Shown: positions 8,312 through 16,026 of the stretch, in pieces
How positions within the stretch are numbered: the stretch's first letter is position 1
Layout: each line of letters starts with the position of its first letter
Assembly (NCBI RefSeq): GCF_014201145.1
Contig: NZ_JACHDP010000001.1
Span: 2,666,001-2,730,000 of the forward strand
DNA length: 64,000 nt
Reading direction: 5' to 3'
DNA from: Micromonospora parathelypteridis
GTDB taxonomy: Bacteria > Actinomycetota > Actinomycetes > Mycobacteriales > Micromonosporaceae
The notes under the pieces: model-generated
Database searches by the model: none
Seen by the model: the letters and a program-made list of their open reading frames with translations, nothing else
Told to the model about the DNA's origin: nothing
Position numbers and translations under genes: made by a program

Positions 8312-8913
8312 GACGTCTCCTCTTCGGCCGCCTCGGCGGCCTTCTTCTCGGGGGTGTTGGTGCTGGTGCTGCTGGGGGCGGGAGCGGTGCCCGCCTCGGT
8401 GACGGCAACCGACTCGAGCACGGCCTCGGTCGGGGTGCCGCCTGCGGTGGTGGGGCCGGTGGCGGCCAGGTTGGCCACGTCGGCGGGCTGGTCGGCGACG
8501 TCGGTCGGGGTGGTCGGGGTGGCCGCCCCGGCCGTGCCGGTGCCCTCGGCGTCGGCCTGGGCCTCGGCGAGCCGGGTGTTCTCCCGGCGGAACGTCTCGT
8601 AGATCTGGCTGAGCGACTGCTTCTGGGCCATCGTCAGGTCGGCGTCCACGGCGATCGCGGCGAGCACCCCGTGGCCTTCCTTGTCGTCGAGCAACCCGGC
8701 GCGCAGGTACATCGCCGGGGTGGAGACCCGCAGCGCGCTCGCCAGTTGCTGGAGCACCTCGGCGCTGGGCTTGCGCAGGCCGCGTTCGATCTGACTGAGG
8801 TACGGGTTGCTGACCCCCGCCTGCTCGGCGAGCTGCCTCAGCGAGATCTTGGCGTTGCGCCGCAGATCGCGGATGAACCCGCCGACATCGGGAAGGTCCT
8901 TCGGTGTGGCCAT
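8308..8913 (-). CDS. XRE-family regulator (Rv0474-like)
   Basis: Regulator of 201 aa. The helix-turn-helix is in residues about 10-65 (RNAKISLRQLAEQAGVSNPYLSQIERG). The middle (KQSLSQIYETFRRENTRLAE) looks helical and the tail is low-complexity Ala/Thr/Pro. It precedes the HBHA-like gene with a 4-base overlap, as Rv0474 precedes hbhA. A cluster of four GYTARC hexamers upstream (8922-8971) is a plausible autoregulatory site. Confidence 0.87.
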   Translation of the reverse strand: MATPKDLPDVGGFIRDLRRNAKISLRQLAEQAGVSNPYLSQIERGLRKPSAEVLQQLASALRVSTPAMYLRAGLLDDKEGHGVLAAIAVDADLTMAQKQSLSQIYETFRRENTRLAEAQADAEGTGTAGAATPTTPTDVADQPADVANLAATGPTTAGGTPTEAVLESVAVTEAGTAPAPSSTSTNTPEKKAAEAAEEETS

Positions 8914-8921
8914 GACGCGAC

Positions 8922-8971
8922 GCTAACCCGGCCCGCTAGCTCTTGCAAGCAAAATGCTAGCCATAGTTAGC
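8922..8971. promoter_or_regulatory. Cluster of four GYTARC hexamers (putative operator)
   Basis: GCTAAC at 8922-8927, GCTAGC at 8935-8940, GCTAGC at 8956-8961 and GTTAGC at 8966-8971 sit between the divergent XRE regulator (minus) and the alpha/beta hydrolase (plus). The two central GCTAGC hexamers flank an internally palindromic CTTGCAAG. This could be the regulator's own operator; direct evidence is only the repetition. Confidence 0.4.
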
Positions 8972-9024
8972 AACGTCTCAACGCCGTGTTTGCGCGCCGC
9001 TCCTGCGATCCGTACCGTCCGGCC

Positions 9025-9822
9025 GTGCACAAGATCACAGTCAATGGAGCAAGCATCGCGTACGACGACGCCGGTACCGGTTCGCCCGTCGTACTGCTGC
9101 ACGCCGGCATCACCGACCGGCGGATGTGGCACGGACAGCTGGCCGCGCTCGCCACCCGACACCGGGTGATCGTTCCGGACCTTCGCGGGTACGGAGACTC
9201 GGAGCTGCCGCCGACCCCGTTCACGCACCACGACGACGTGGTCGGGCTGCTGGACGCGCTCGACCTGCCCCGGGCCGCCCTGGTCGGCTGTTCCTTCGGC
9301 GGGTCGGTCGCCATCGACACCGCGCTTGCCCACCCCGACCGGGTGAGTGCGCTCGCGCTGTTCGACACGGCGGTCTCCGGCAACGAGTGGTCCGAGGAGG
9401 CGAACGACCTCTGGGACAACCTGGTCGGCGAGGTCGACCCCGACGACTTCGTCGCCGGTGCGGCCGGTGAGGTGCGGTTCTGGGTGGTCGGCCCGGGCCG
9501 CCAGCCGGAGGACGTGGACCCCGAGCTGATCGCGTTCGCGCAGGAGATGGACCAGCGCGCGCTCGCCGCCGAGCTGGCGCTCGGCGCGGTCGAGGTGGGC
9601 GAGCTGACGCCGCCGGCAATCGGTCGCCTCAGCGAGCTGAAGGTGCCGGTCCTGGTCACCGCCGGGGCCGCGGACGTGCCGGACATCATTCGGCTCGCCG
9701 ACCGGATCGCCGCCGAGGTCCCCGGCGCGGTACGACTGCCCGACGTGCCGGACGCCGGACACCTGCTGCCGCTGGAGCGTCCGGAGCCGGTCAACGCCGC
9801 CCTGCTCGACTTCCTGGGCTGA
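9025..9822 (+). CDS. Alpha/beta hydrolase
   Basis: About 265 aa alpha/beta fold hydrolase. Oxyanion/strand region VVLLHAGITDRRMWHGQ, nucleophile elbow VGCSFGGSVAID (Ser), and C-terminal His in PDAGHLLPLERPE. GTG 9025 (MHKITVNGASIAYDDAG) is preferred over ATG 8986 because a TACCGT box at 9013-9018 stands 6 nt in front of it, which is the leaderless arrangement seen across this window. Substrate unknown; resembles haloperoxidase/3-oxoadipate enol-lactonase-like members. Confidence 0.85.
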   Translation: MHKITVNGASIAYDDAGTGSPVVLLHAGITDRRMWHGQLAALATRHRVIVPDLRGYGDSELPPTPFTHHDDVVGLLDALDLPRAALVGCSFGGSVAIDTALAHPDRVSALALFDTAVSGNEWSEEANDLWDNLVGEVDPDDFVAGAAGEVRFWVVGPGRQPEDVDPELIAFAQEMDQRALAAELALGAVEVGELTPPAIGRLSELKVPVLVTAGAADVPDIIRLADRIAAEVPGAVRLPDVPDAGHLLPLERPEPVNAALLDFLG

Positions 9823-9863
9823 CCGCGCGGCGCCGCGCCGCCTCCGGGGCAGCCCCCGCCGCG

Positions 9864-9930
9864 AAAGGCCGGTGCTTCCGAAGCAGCCGGCACCCCCGAA
9901 GAGGCCGGCACCGCGTTGAGGCCGGCACCA
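9864..9930. repeat. Imperfect GCCGGCACC repeats with hairpin
   Basis: GCCGGTGCTT is followed by AAGCAGCCGGC, giving a hairpin, and the phrase GCCGGCACC recurs three times (beginning near 9888, 9902 and 9921). It lies between a plus-strand hydrolase and the minus-strand asparaginase, so it may help end transcription. No coding signal is seen. Confidence 0.4.
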
Positions 9931-9933
9931 CGA

Positions 9934-9983
9934 CGAGCGGTATACCTCACAGCCATATTTATGACTGTGAGGTATACCGCTCG
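9934..9983. repeat. Long inverted repeat (19-bp arms) with GTATAC core
   Basis: Arms 9934-9952 and 9965-9983 are perfect reverse complements (each holds GGTATACC or its complement next to CTCACAG). One mismatch further in, CAT/ATG pairs again, leaving an ATTT loop. It is much more AT-rich than its surroundings and lies between convergent genes. Candidate operator, terminator or copy of a dispersed palindromic element. Confidence 0.65.
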
Positions 9984-10041
9984 ACAAGGAGTTGGCCTCC
10001 GCGTCGGGAGGCCGGACCCACCGCCCGGTGGGCCGGTGGTG

Positions 10042-11001
10042 TCACCAGAGCGGGCGGACCGCCCCGACCGGTACGCCGCCGCCGAAGAGCGGCACCTCCG
10101 CGTACTCGGTCAGCACCGGGGCGTCCACGCCGAGCCGGCGCAGAGCCGAGACCAGCACCGGCATCCGGGCGCGGTCGGCGCCGTCGTCGATCTTCAAGGC
10201 GACGGCGCCGACGCCCGGCAGCGCCACCGCGATCACGCCCTCGGCACCGACCTTGGCCAGCAGACCCGGCACACCACGCATGAGCCGGGTGTCGTCCGCC
10301 TGGGTGCCACCGACGATCTCCGGGTGCGCGCGCATGGCGTCGGCCACGGAGCGCGGCACCGAGCCGGGCTCGGCGTCGACCAACCGGAGGTACGCCCCGG
10401 CCAGGCCGGTCAGCGACACGGCGAGCACCGGGGCGCCACAGCCGTCCACGCCCACCGCCGCCGCCTGCTCGCCGGTGAACTCCTCGATCGCCGCTCGCAA
10501 CCGCTGCTGCAGCGGGTGCTCCGGCCGCCAGTAGCCCTCCAGCGGCCAACCGGCGGCCTCGCAGGTCAGCAGCATTCCGCTGTGCTTGCCGGAGCAGTTC
10601 ATCTGCACCCTGGTGGGGCCGCCACCGGCACGCAGCACCGCCTCCCGGGCCGCAAGGCCCACCGGCAGGTCGGGCGGGCAGTGCAGCGCCTCTGCGTCCA
10701 AGCCGGCACGCTGCAACAACGCACCGACCCGGGCCAGGTGGAAGTCCTCACCCGAGTGGCTCGCCGACACCAACGCCAGGTCGGCCGGGTCAGTCAACGC
10801 CAGGCCGGCACGGAGCATCCCGATCGCCTGCATCGGCTTGCTGGCCGAACGGGGAAAGACCGGCGAGGTCACGTCCCCGGCGGAGGCCACCGGCAGACCG
10901 GCGGCGTCCAGCACCACCACCGAGCCGCGGTGCGCGCCCTCCACGAACCCGGAACGGACCACCTCGGCGAGCGGCGCGCCGCCCTCGTACGTCTTCGTCA
11001 C
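10042..11001 (-). CDS. L-asparaginase, Rhizobium etli (class 3) type
   Basis: Asparaginase II-like protein of the R. etli AnsA/ReAV family, 319 aa, hydrolysing L-asparagine to aspartate and ammonia. Visible family motifs: the Ser-Lys tandem PRSASKPMQ near residues 50-58, the CSGKHSGM motif (metal Cys and Lys) and GVDGCGAP with the second Cys. It is not related to classical E. coli type asparaginases. GTG start at 11001 is supported by a TACCGT box at 11009-11014, 7 nt upstream. Neighbour of a BKACE-type gene on the same strand but with its own promoter. Confidence 0.88.
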   Translation of the reverse strand: MTKTYEGGAPLAEVVRSGFVEGAHRGSVVVLDAAGLPVASAGDVTSPVFPRSASKPMQAIGMLRAGLALTDPADLALVSASHSGEDFHLARVGALLQRAGLDAEALHCPPDLPVGLAAREAVLRAGGGPTRVQMNCSGKHSGMLLTCEAAGWPLEGYWRPEHPLQQRLRAAIEEFTGEQAAAVGVDGCGAPVLAVSLTGLAGAYLRLVDAEPGSVPRSVADAMRAHPEIVGGTQADDTRLMRGVPGLLAKVGAEGVIAVALPGVGAVALKIDDGADRARMPVLVSALRRLGVDAPVLTEYAEVPLFGGGVPVGAVRPLW

Positions 11002-11095
11002 GCGCTGGACGGTACCGACGGTCCGGGGGTGCCCGACGGCGGGGTGACCAGGTGGTCCACCGCCCGGGTGACAGGGGCGTGGGACACACCCGGCC

Positions 11096-11923
11096 TTACA
11101 ACCCGAGCAACTCGCGGGCCTCGGTGGTGGTCAGCGGCGGGCGCTGCGCGAGCTGCGCGAAACCGACCGCACGGGCGACCAGTTGCATGTTGGACTCCAC
11201 CGGGCGACCCTTCGCGTACGTCACGGTGTCTTCCATGCCGACCCGCAGGTGCCCACCCGTCGACAGCGCGGCCAGCAGCACCGCGATGGTGCTGCGGCCC
11301 ACACCGGTGGCCGAGAAGGTCGTGCCCTCGGGCAGGTCCCGCAGCATCCGGTGGGCCGCGACAAGCGTCTCGGTGTTGCCCGGCATTCCGCCCGGCACAC
11401 CCATCACGAAGTCGACGTGCACGTGCCCGCCTGCCGGAAGCCCGTACCTGCCGAGCAACCGCTGCAACGCGGACAGGTGGCCGAGGTCGAAGATCTCGTA
11501 CTCCGGCACGATCCCGCGTTCCTGCATCCGGGTGTGCAGGTCGACGATGAACTCCCAGCGGTTGAGGAAGACGTCGTCGCCGAAGTTGACAGTGCCCATG
11601 GTGCAGGAGGCCATGTCCGGCCGGGCGTCGAGCACGGCGAGCCGGGCGGCCTCCGGATCGGTCACCGCGCCACCGGAGGAGAGCTGCACGATCAGGTCGG
11701 TGCTCTCCCGAAGCGCCGCCACCGTGTCGGCGAGGCGCACCGGGTCGAGGGTCGGCCGCGCCTCGTCGTCGCGGATGTGGACGTGGATCACGGCTGCGCC
11801 GAGCGCCTCGCACTCCTTGGCGGTGAGCAGTAGCTCGTCGAGGGTCACCGGCAGCGCCGGCACCTCCGCCTTGGCCGACTCCGCGCCGGTCGGGGCCACC
11901 GTGATCAACGTCCCTGTCGTCAT
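11096..11923 (-). CDS. 3-keto-5-aminohexanoate cleavage enzyme family (BKACE)
   Basis: Beta-keto acid cleavage enzyme (formerly DUF849), 275 aa. The family condenses a beta-keto acid with acetyl-CoA by a zinc-dependent TIM barrel. Visible motifs: AVIHVHIRDD (zinc His pair), SSGGAVTD, HVHVDFVMGVPGG and GHLRVGMEDT. A TAGGAT box at 11931-11936 lies 7 nt before ATG 11923, so I reject the longer frame through the upstream gene. Lysine fermentation is the founding activity, but the family is broad and this actinobacterial substrate is unknown. Confidence 0.87.
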   Translation of the reverse strand: MTTGTLITVAPTGAESAKAEVPALPVTLDELLLTAKECEALGAAVIHVHIRDDEARPTLDPVRLADTVAALRESTDLIVQLSSGGAVTDPEAARLAVLDARPDMASCTMGTVNFGDDVFLNRWEFIVDLHTRMQERGIVPEYEIFDLGHLSALQRLLGRYGLPAGGHVHVDFVMGVPGGMPGNTETLVAAHRMLRDLPEGTTFSATGVGRSTIAVLLAALSTGGHLRVGMEDTVTYAKGRPVESNMQLVARAVGFAQLAQRPPLTTTEARELLGL

Positions 11924-11946
11924 GCCGGCGATCCTAGACGGCCCGT

Positions 11947-13059
11947 TCAGGACGGGTCGATCGCCGCCGCGGTCTCCCCGATCATCAGCGCGGCGTCGTC
12001 CGGAACGTTGCGCTTCACCACCGCGAGGGCGACCTGACCCAGCTCGTGGTGCAGCACGGCGGTGCCGACAAAGCCAACCGCCCGGCCGTCGAGGGTCACC
12101 GGCGTACCGGCCGTCGGCGGCTGATCGGTGGTCACGCCGTCCAGGTGCAGCAGCACCAGGCGACGCGGCGGCCGGCCCATGTTGTGCACCCGGGCCACCG
12201 TCTCCTGCCCCCGGTAGCAACCCTTGTCGAGATGCACCGCCGGGGCGATCAGGTCGACCTCGGCCGGGATGGTCCGGTGGTCGGTGTCCACCCCGACCCG
12301 GGGCTGCCGAGCGGCCACCCGGATCGCCTCGTACGCCCAGAGCCCCGCGACCGGCACGCCGGCGCCGCGCAGCTCCGCCACCACCTGCTCCATCGCCGAT
12401 CGCGGCACCAACAGGTCCACCCCGAGCATGCCGCGCCGGGCCCAGCCGCCGATCGGCAGCGGTCGCACGTCGTACCGAACGCTCGCCCGGAGTGGGACGG
12501 CACCGTGCGGGAACTTCGGACCCGGCACCGCGACCAGGTCCGGTGCGGCGAGCCCGGTCACGCCGAGTGTGCCCAGCGCGTCCGTCGCCGCCGGCCCGAC
12601 CAGCGACAGCAGCGCCCGCTCGGCGGTCGCGTCGCGCGGGTCGACCTTGCTGAAGAACCGCATCCTCTCCAGGTAGCTCAGGAGACCCTCGGTCGCCCCC
12701 GGCTCGGTGTCCAGCCAGGCGGTCTCGCCGTCCTCCGCGACCAGGGCGTGCTGCTCGACGTGGCCGTGCGGGGACAGCACCAGCAGTTCGGTGCCCTCGT
12801 TGGCGGCCAGCGTGGTCAGGTGCTGCGACGTGATCGTGTGCAGCCAACTGGCCCGCTCTTCCCCGGACACCGCGATGACCCCTCGGTGTGACCTGTCGAC
12901 CAGGCCGACCTCGGTGTCGAGGATGCGCTGCTCGCGCAGCGGGTCGCCGTAGTGCGCGGCCACCCCCCGCACCCCGGCCGTGACGTGCGCCGGATCCGGC
13001 TGGTCGCGGCTCGCCTCGTCGATGCTCTCGACGGCTACCGCACCCGCGATGTCGATCAT
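11947..13059 (-). CDS. ygfZ: YgfZ/GcvT-like folate-binding protein
   Basis: Tetrahydrofolate-dependent protein that supports Fe-S cluster enzymes, 370 aa. The family signature appears as DKGCYRGQETVARVHNMG near residues 280-297, containing the conserved K-G-C-Y-x-G-Q-E. N-terminal region has VDRSHRGVIAVSGEERASWLHTITSQ typical of GcvT_N. ATG 13059 overlaps the stop of the Fur-like gene by ATGA. The family neighbour in mycobacteria is Rv0811c, next to the aminotransferase gene as here. Confidence 0.9.
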   Translation of the reverse strand: MIDIAGAVAVESIDEASRDQPDPAHVTAGVRGVAAHYGDPLREQRILDTEVGLVDRSHRGVIAVSGEERASWLHTITSQHLTTLAANEGTELLVLSPHGHVEQHALVAEDGETAWLDTEPGATEGLLSYLERMRFFSKVDPRDATAERALLSLVGPAATDALGTLGVTGLAAPDLVAVPGPKFPHGAVPLRASVRYDVRPLPIGGWARRGMLGVDLLVPRSAMEQVVAELRGAGVPVAGLWAYEAIRVAARQPRVGVDTDHRTIPAEVDLIAPAVHLDKGCYRGQETVARVHNMGRPPRRLVLLHLDGVTTDQPPTAGTPVTLDGRAVGFVGTAVLHHELGQVALAVVKRNVPDDAALMIGETAAAIDPS

Positions 13060-13484
13060 TTCTCGTCCCCGTTCTCGCAGCGTACGCAGACGCCGAAGAG
13101 TGACACATGCCCGATATCCACCCGGAACCCCCGCTGCGCGACCAACTCGTCGGCGAGCGGGCGGAGCAGCTCCGGATCGATCTCGTCGATCGCTCCGCAT
13201 TCCCGGCAGACCAGATGGACGTGCTGGTGCTCACCCGCCGCGTGGTAGGTCGGTGAGCCGTGCGACAGGTGCGTGTGGGTGACCAGGCCGAGCCGTTCCA
13301 GCAGCTCCAGCGTGCGATAGATGGTGGTGATGTTGACGCCGGCGGCGACCTCCCGGACGGCGGTGTGCACCTGCTCCGGGCTGGCGTGCCCCAGATCGAG
13401 CACCGCCTGAAGGACGAGCTGCCGCTGGGCCGTCAGCCGCAGCCCACGGGCCCGCAGCATTTCCGCGAGGGAGGATTCGGACAC
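13056..13484 (-). CDS. Fur-family metalloregulator
   Basis: Ferric/zinc uptake regulator family, 142 aa. Winged helix in the N-terminal half (LRLTAQRQLVLQAV, NITTIYRTLELLERLGLV), metal ligands in the EHQHVHLVCRECG stretch, and two CxxC motifs (CREC, CVRC) that form a structural zinc site. GTG 13484 is preferred because TATGAT at 13491-13496 lies 6 nt upstream. Coupled to ygfZ, an Fe-S maturation factor, which fits an iron or zinc responsive unit. Fur, Zur or another subclass cannot be settled by eye. Confidence 0.88.
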   Translation of the reverse strand: MSESSLAEMLRARGLRLTAQRQLVLQAVLDLGHASPEQVHTAVREVAAGVNITTIYRTLELLERLGLVTHTHLSHGSPTYHAAGEHQHVHLVCRECGAIDEIDPELLRPLADELVAQRGFRVDIGHVSLFGVCVRCENGDEK

Positions 13485-13553
13485 CGTCCGATCATAGTTC
13501 GGCCGCCATGCCGGTCCGCGCACCGCGATCGACCGCCGCTACGCTCGACGGTC

Positions 13554-14432
13554 ATGGTGATGCCGCCCATCGGGAAGGTCGCGGCCGACCCGACCGCGCG
13601 GATCGTCGTTCTCGGGCGCGGCCCGGTGCCTGCCGGAGACCCCGTGCTCCGTGGTGACGACCTCGGCGTGCTCCGCGGCGACGGCCTCTTCGAGACCATG
13701 CACCTGCGTCAGGGCCGGCCGTGGCTGCTCGACGAACACCTGGCCCGCCTGGTCGCGGCGGCCAGTGCCGTCGAGCTGGCCCTGCCTCCCACCGCCGCGC
13801 TGATCGACCTGCTCGACGAGGTACGTGAAGGCTGGCCAGCGCAGGTGGAAGGGGCGCTTCGGCTGGTCTGCACGCGGGGCCCGGAAGCCGGCGGCCCGCC
13901 GACGGTCTACGCCACCCTGGCCGAGGTGCCGGCGTCCTCCCGGGCCGCCCGACGGAACGGGATCAGTGTGGCCACGTTGCCGCTGGGGGTGCCCGCCGAC
14001 GCCCGGAACGGGCTGAGCTGGCTGCCGGCCGGGATCAAATCCACGTCGTACGCGGTCAACAGCGCGGCTCGCCGCTGGGCCGACCGAGCCAGCGTGGACG
14101 ACGTGCTCTGGATCTCCTCCGACGGCTACGCCCTGGAGGGCCCCTGGGCCAACGTGGTGTGGCTCACCCACGGCACGCTCTGCACGGTGCCGGCCGCCAC
14201 CACCGGAATCCTTGCCGGCACGACCGTGGCGTGGCTGCTCGCCCACGCCGCCGAGCTGGGCCTCGGCGCCGCCGAGCGGATGGTCACCAAGGCCGACCTG
14301 CACGCGGCGGACGGCGTGTGGTTCACCTCGTCGGTACGCGGGGCCGCCGAGGTCCACACGCTGGACGGGGTGCGCCGGGCCCGCTGCCCCCGCACCCCCG
14401 CCCTGCAGGCCCTGCTGGGTTTCCCCGTCTAG
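13554..14432 (+). CDS. Class IV aminotransferase / 4-amino-4-deoxychorismate lyase-like
   Basis: PLP fold-type IV enzyme, 292 aa. Motifs: LRGDGLFETMHLRQGRPWLL, LPAGIKSTSYAVNSAARRWA (PLP Lys in GIKSTSY) and ALEGPWANVVWL. It resembles the PabC-like Rv0812, next to ygfZ and the nitrobindin gene in mycobacteria. PabC would make p-aminobenzoate for folate; branched-chain or D-amino acid transaminase activity is the alternative. TACGCT at 13540-13545 lies 8 nt before the ATG and divergent from the Fur promoter. Confidence 0.85.
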   Translation: MVMPPIGKVAADPTARIVVLGRGPVPAGDPVLRGDDLGVLRGDGLFETMHLRQGRPWLLDEHLARLVAAASAVELALPPTAALIDLLDEVREGWPAQVEGALRLVCTRGPEAGGPPTVYATLAEVPASSRAARRNGISVATLPLGVPADARNGLSWLPAGIKSTSYAVNSAARRWADRASVDDVLWISSDGYALEGPWANVVWLTHGTLCTVPAATTGILAGTTVAWLLAHAAELGLGAAERMVTKADLHAADGVWFTSSVRGAAEVHTLDGVRRARCPRTPALQALLGFPV

Positions 14433-15020
14433 TCAGCCGCCGACCCGGACCAGCCGAGCGGAGAGGTGCGGGCTCAGCCCGTGCCCCATGGCGGCCATCT
14501 CCTGGGCATAGAGCAGCGCGCCCTCGACGATGCCGAAGAGCCGGTGCCCGCCGGTGACCTCCTTGGCGGTCGGAGTCCGGATCACCGCGTCGGTGGCGAA
14601 CTCGACCTGGGTGCCGGTGCGCTTGCCCAGGTGCAACTCCATCACCCCCGACGGGGTGGTGAGCAGCGCCTCCAGCTCATCGGTTGCCCGGCCGTCCACC
14701 AGCACCGGCCGCCACCAGCCGACCTCACGACCGGCCGGACGGACCGGCTTGCTCTGCTCGTCAAGGATCCAGGCACGGGACTCGTAGTGCAGGAACGGTC
14801 GGCCGTCGTGGCTGATCCGGATCTCCTGCGCGTAGTCGAAATCCTCGATGGTGGGGAAACCGCCCTTGCCCCGGCCACGCCACAGGCCGATGTAGGGCAG
14901 CAGCGCATCCAGCGCCGGGTGCAGCTTCGGTCCGACCCGCAGGTCGTGACTCTCCTCGAACGGGTACTCCTCGACCGGCGGCGCGTTCAGCCACGGCGGC
15001 TGCAGCGGATTCTCACTCAC
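14433..15020 (-). CDS. Nitrobindin-like heme-binding FABP family protein
   Basis: Beta-barrel protein of 195 aa in the nitrobindin/DUF1794 group (mycobacterial Rv0813c). The diagnostic GLWRGRGKGGFPTI matches the GxWxGxG family motif, and the C-terminal LYAQEMAAMGHGLSPHLSARL contains the likely proximal heme His. Members bind ferric heme and isomerise peroxynitrite. GTG start at 15020. It ends tail-to-tail with the aminotransferase gene, with no space between the two stops. Confidence 0.9.
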   Translation of the reverse strand: MSENPLQPPWLNAPPVEEYPFEESHDLRVGPKLHPALDALLPYIGLWRGRGKGGFPTIEDFDYAQEIRISHDGRPFLHYESRAWILDEQSKPVRPAGREVGWWRPVLVDGRATDELEALLTTPSGVMELHLGKRTGTQVEFATDAVIRTPTAKEVTGGHRLFGIVEGALLYAQEMAAMGHGLSPHLSARLVRVGG

Positions 15021-15075
15021 CCTGCCACCTTCGTCCGCGGCTGCGGGGCTCGCAAGCCCAGCTCACTCCTCGCGC

Positions 15076-15180
15076 TCACCAACGTCCTCTCGAAATGCGT
15101 ACGGCCAGGTAGACGAGGCCACCGGCGAGCCCGCCCAGGCCAGCGACCAGCAGGCTGACAAACCCGATCTCGGTAACCAT
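15076..15180 (-). CDS. 34-aa single-pass membrane micropeptide
   Basis: A 34-codon frame starts at ATG 15180 (MVTEIGFVSLLVAGLGGL) and ends RISRGRW. Residues 6-27 form one Gly/Leu/Val-rich hydrophobic helix followed by a basic tail, i.e. N-out, C-in topology. A TAGGAT box at 15188-15193 sits 7 nt upstream of the ATG, exactly the leaderless pattern used by neighbouring genes, and overlaps by two bases the opposite -10 of the DsrE gene. That promoter is the main reason to call it real. Function unknown. Confidence 0.6.
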   Translation of the reverse strand: MVTEIGFVSLLVAGLGGLAGGLVYLAVRISRGRW

Positions 15181-15187
15181 CCCGACC

Positions 15188-15197
15188 ATCCTATGCT
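15188..15197. promoter_or_regulatory. Overlapping divergent -10 boxes
   Basis: Read on the minus strand, 15188-15193 is TAGGAT, 7 nt before the micropeptide ATG. Read on the plus strand, 15192-15197 is TATGCT, 7 nt before the DsrE-like ATG. The boxes share the central TA, so polymerase can occupy only one direction at a time. Confidence 0.6.
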
Positions 15198-15204
15198 GGG
15201 CCAC

Positions 15205-15567
15205 ATGGCCCGCACTCTCGTCGTCAAGGTCACCGCGGGGGCGGACGCCCCGGAGCGGTGTGCGCAGGCATTCACGGTCGCCGCGACGGCGGTCGCGGCC
15301 GGAGTGGACGTGTCGCTCTGGCTGACCGGTGAGTCCACCTGGTTCGCGCTACCCGGTCGCGCCCAGCAGTTCGAGCTGCCGCACTCCGCACCGCTGGCCG
15401 AGTTGTTGCACGTCATCCTGACCAGCGGCCAGGTGACCGCCTGCACCCAGTGCGCGGCCCGACGGGAGATCGGCCCGGACGACGTACTGCCCGGTGTTCG
15501 GATCGCGGGTGCCGCGGTCTTCGTCGAGGAGGCGATGGCCGAGGGCGCGCAGGCGCTGGTCTACTGA
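15205..15567 (+). CDS. DsrE family protein
   Basis: 120 aa protein of the DsrE/DsrF-like (YchN-like) fold. Begins MARTLVVKVTAGADAPERCAQAF and contains AVAAGVDVSLWLTGESTW and a CTQC pair near residue 86, followed by GAAVFVEEAMAEGAQALVY. The family handles sulfur transfer in some bacteria, and the CxxC-like pair could be redox active or bind metal; the role here is unknown. ATG 15205 rather than 15193 because TATGCT at 15192-15197 overlaps the latter. Confidence 0.8.
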   Translation: MARTLVVKVTAGADAPERCAQAFTVAATAVAAGVDVSLWLTGESTWFALPGRAQQFELPHSAPLAELLHVILTSGQVTACTQCAARREIGPDDVLPGVRIAGAAVFVEEAMAEGAQALVY

Positions 15568-15645
15568 TCACCCGGCGCGGTCGGTCGATTCGAGCGGAGT
15601 GCCGATACCGACCCGACATCTCGGACAGCTGCCTACGATTCGGGT

Positions 15646-16026
15646 GTGACCGAGGCGACGGAGAGATTCTTCGAATCACTGCCGTCGCGCGCCCCTGACC
15701 TCCTGGGTGGTCTGACCGACGGAACCCTCCAGATCGACCTCGGCAGCGACCACCGGACCGAGCACTGGCTGGTTCGGATGCGACCCGGGTCGGTGCAGGT
15801 CAGCCGCGAGCGTGGACCGGCCGACGCCATCTGGTACAGCAGCTCGGGCCTCTTCGACCGACTGATCACCGGCGAGGCCCAGGGTGTCGCGGCGGTACTG
15901 CGCAACGAGAGCACGTTCAGCGGGAACGTGGTGCTCTTCCTCGCCTTCCGCCGGTTCTTCCCGAACCCGCCCGGCACCCGCGACCCCCGGGAAACGGCCC
16001 GCAGAGCAGCCGGACGACCGGTGTGA
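15646..16026 (+). CDS. SCP2 sterol-binding-like domain protein
   Basis: 126 aa protein with an SCP-2-like lipid-binding fold: GTLQIDLGSDHRTEHWLVRMRPGSVQVSR followed by ADAIWYSSSGLFDRLITGEAQGVAAVLRNE, the pattern of the SCP2 helix and gating segment. GTG start with TACGAT at 15634-15639, 6 nt upstream. It overlaps the debranching enzyme gene by GTGA, so both are made together; the functional link is not obvious. Confidence 0.82.
   Translation: MTEATERFFESLPSRAPDLLGGLTDGTLQIDLGSDHRTEHWLVRMRPGSVQVSRERGPADAIWYSSSGLFDRLITGEAQGVAAVLRNESTFSGNVVLFLAFRRFFPNPPGTRDPRETARRAAGRPV

Noticed and set aside
11096..13234. A 712-residue minus-strand frame across ygfZ and the BKACE gene
   Set aside because: The BKACE gene has its own TAGGAT promoter and ATG at 11923; the upstream part is an off-frame reading of ygfZ and fur.
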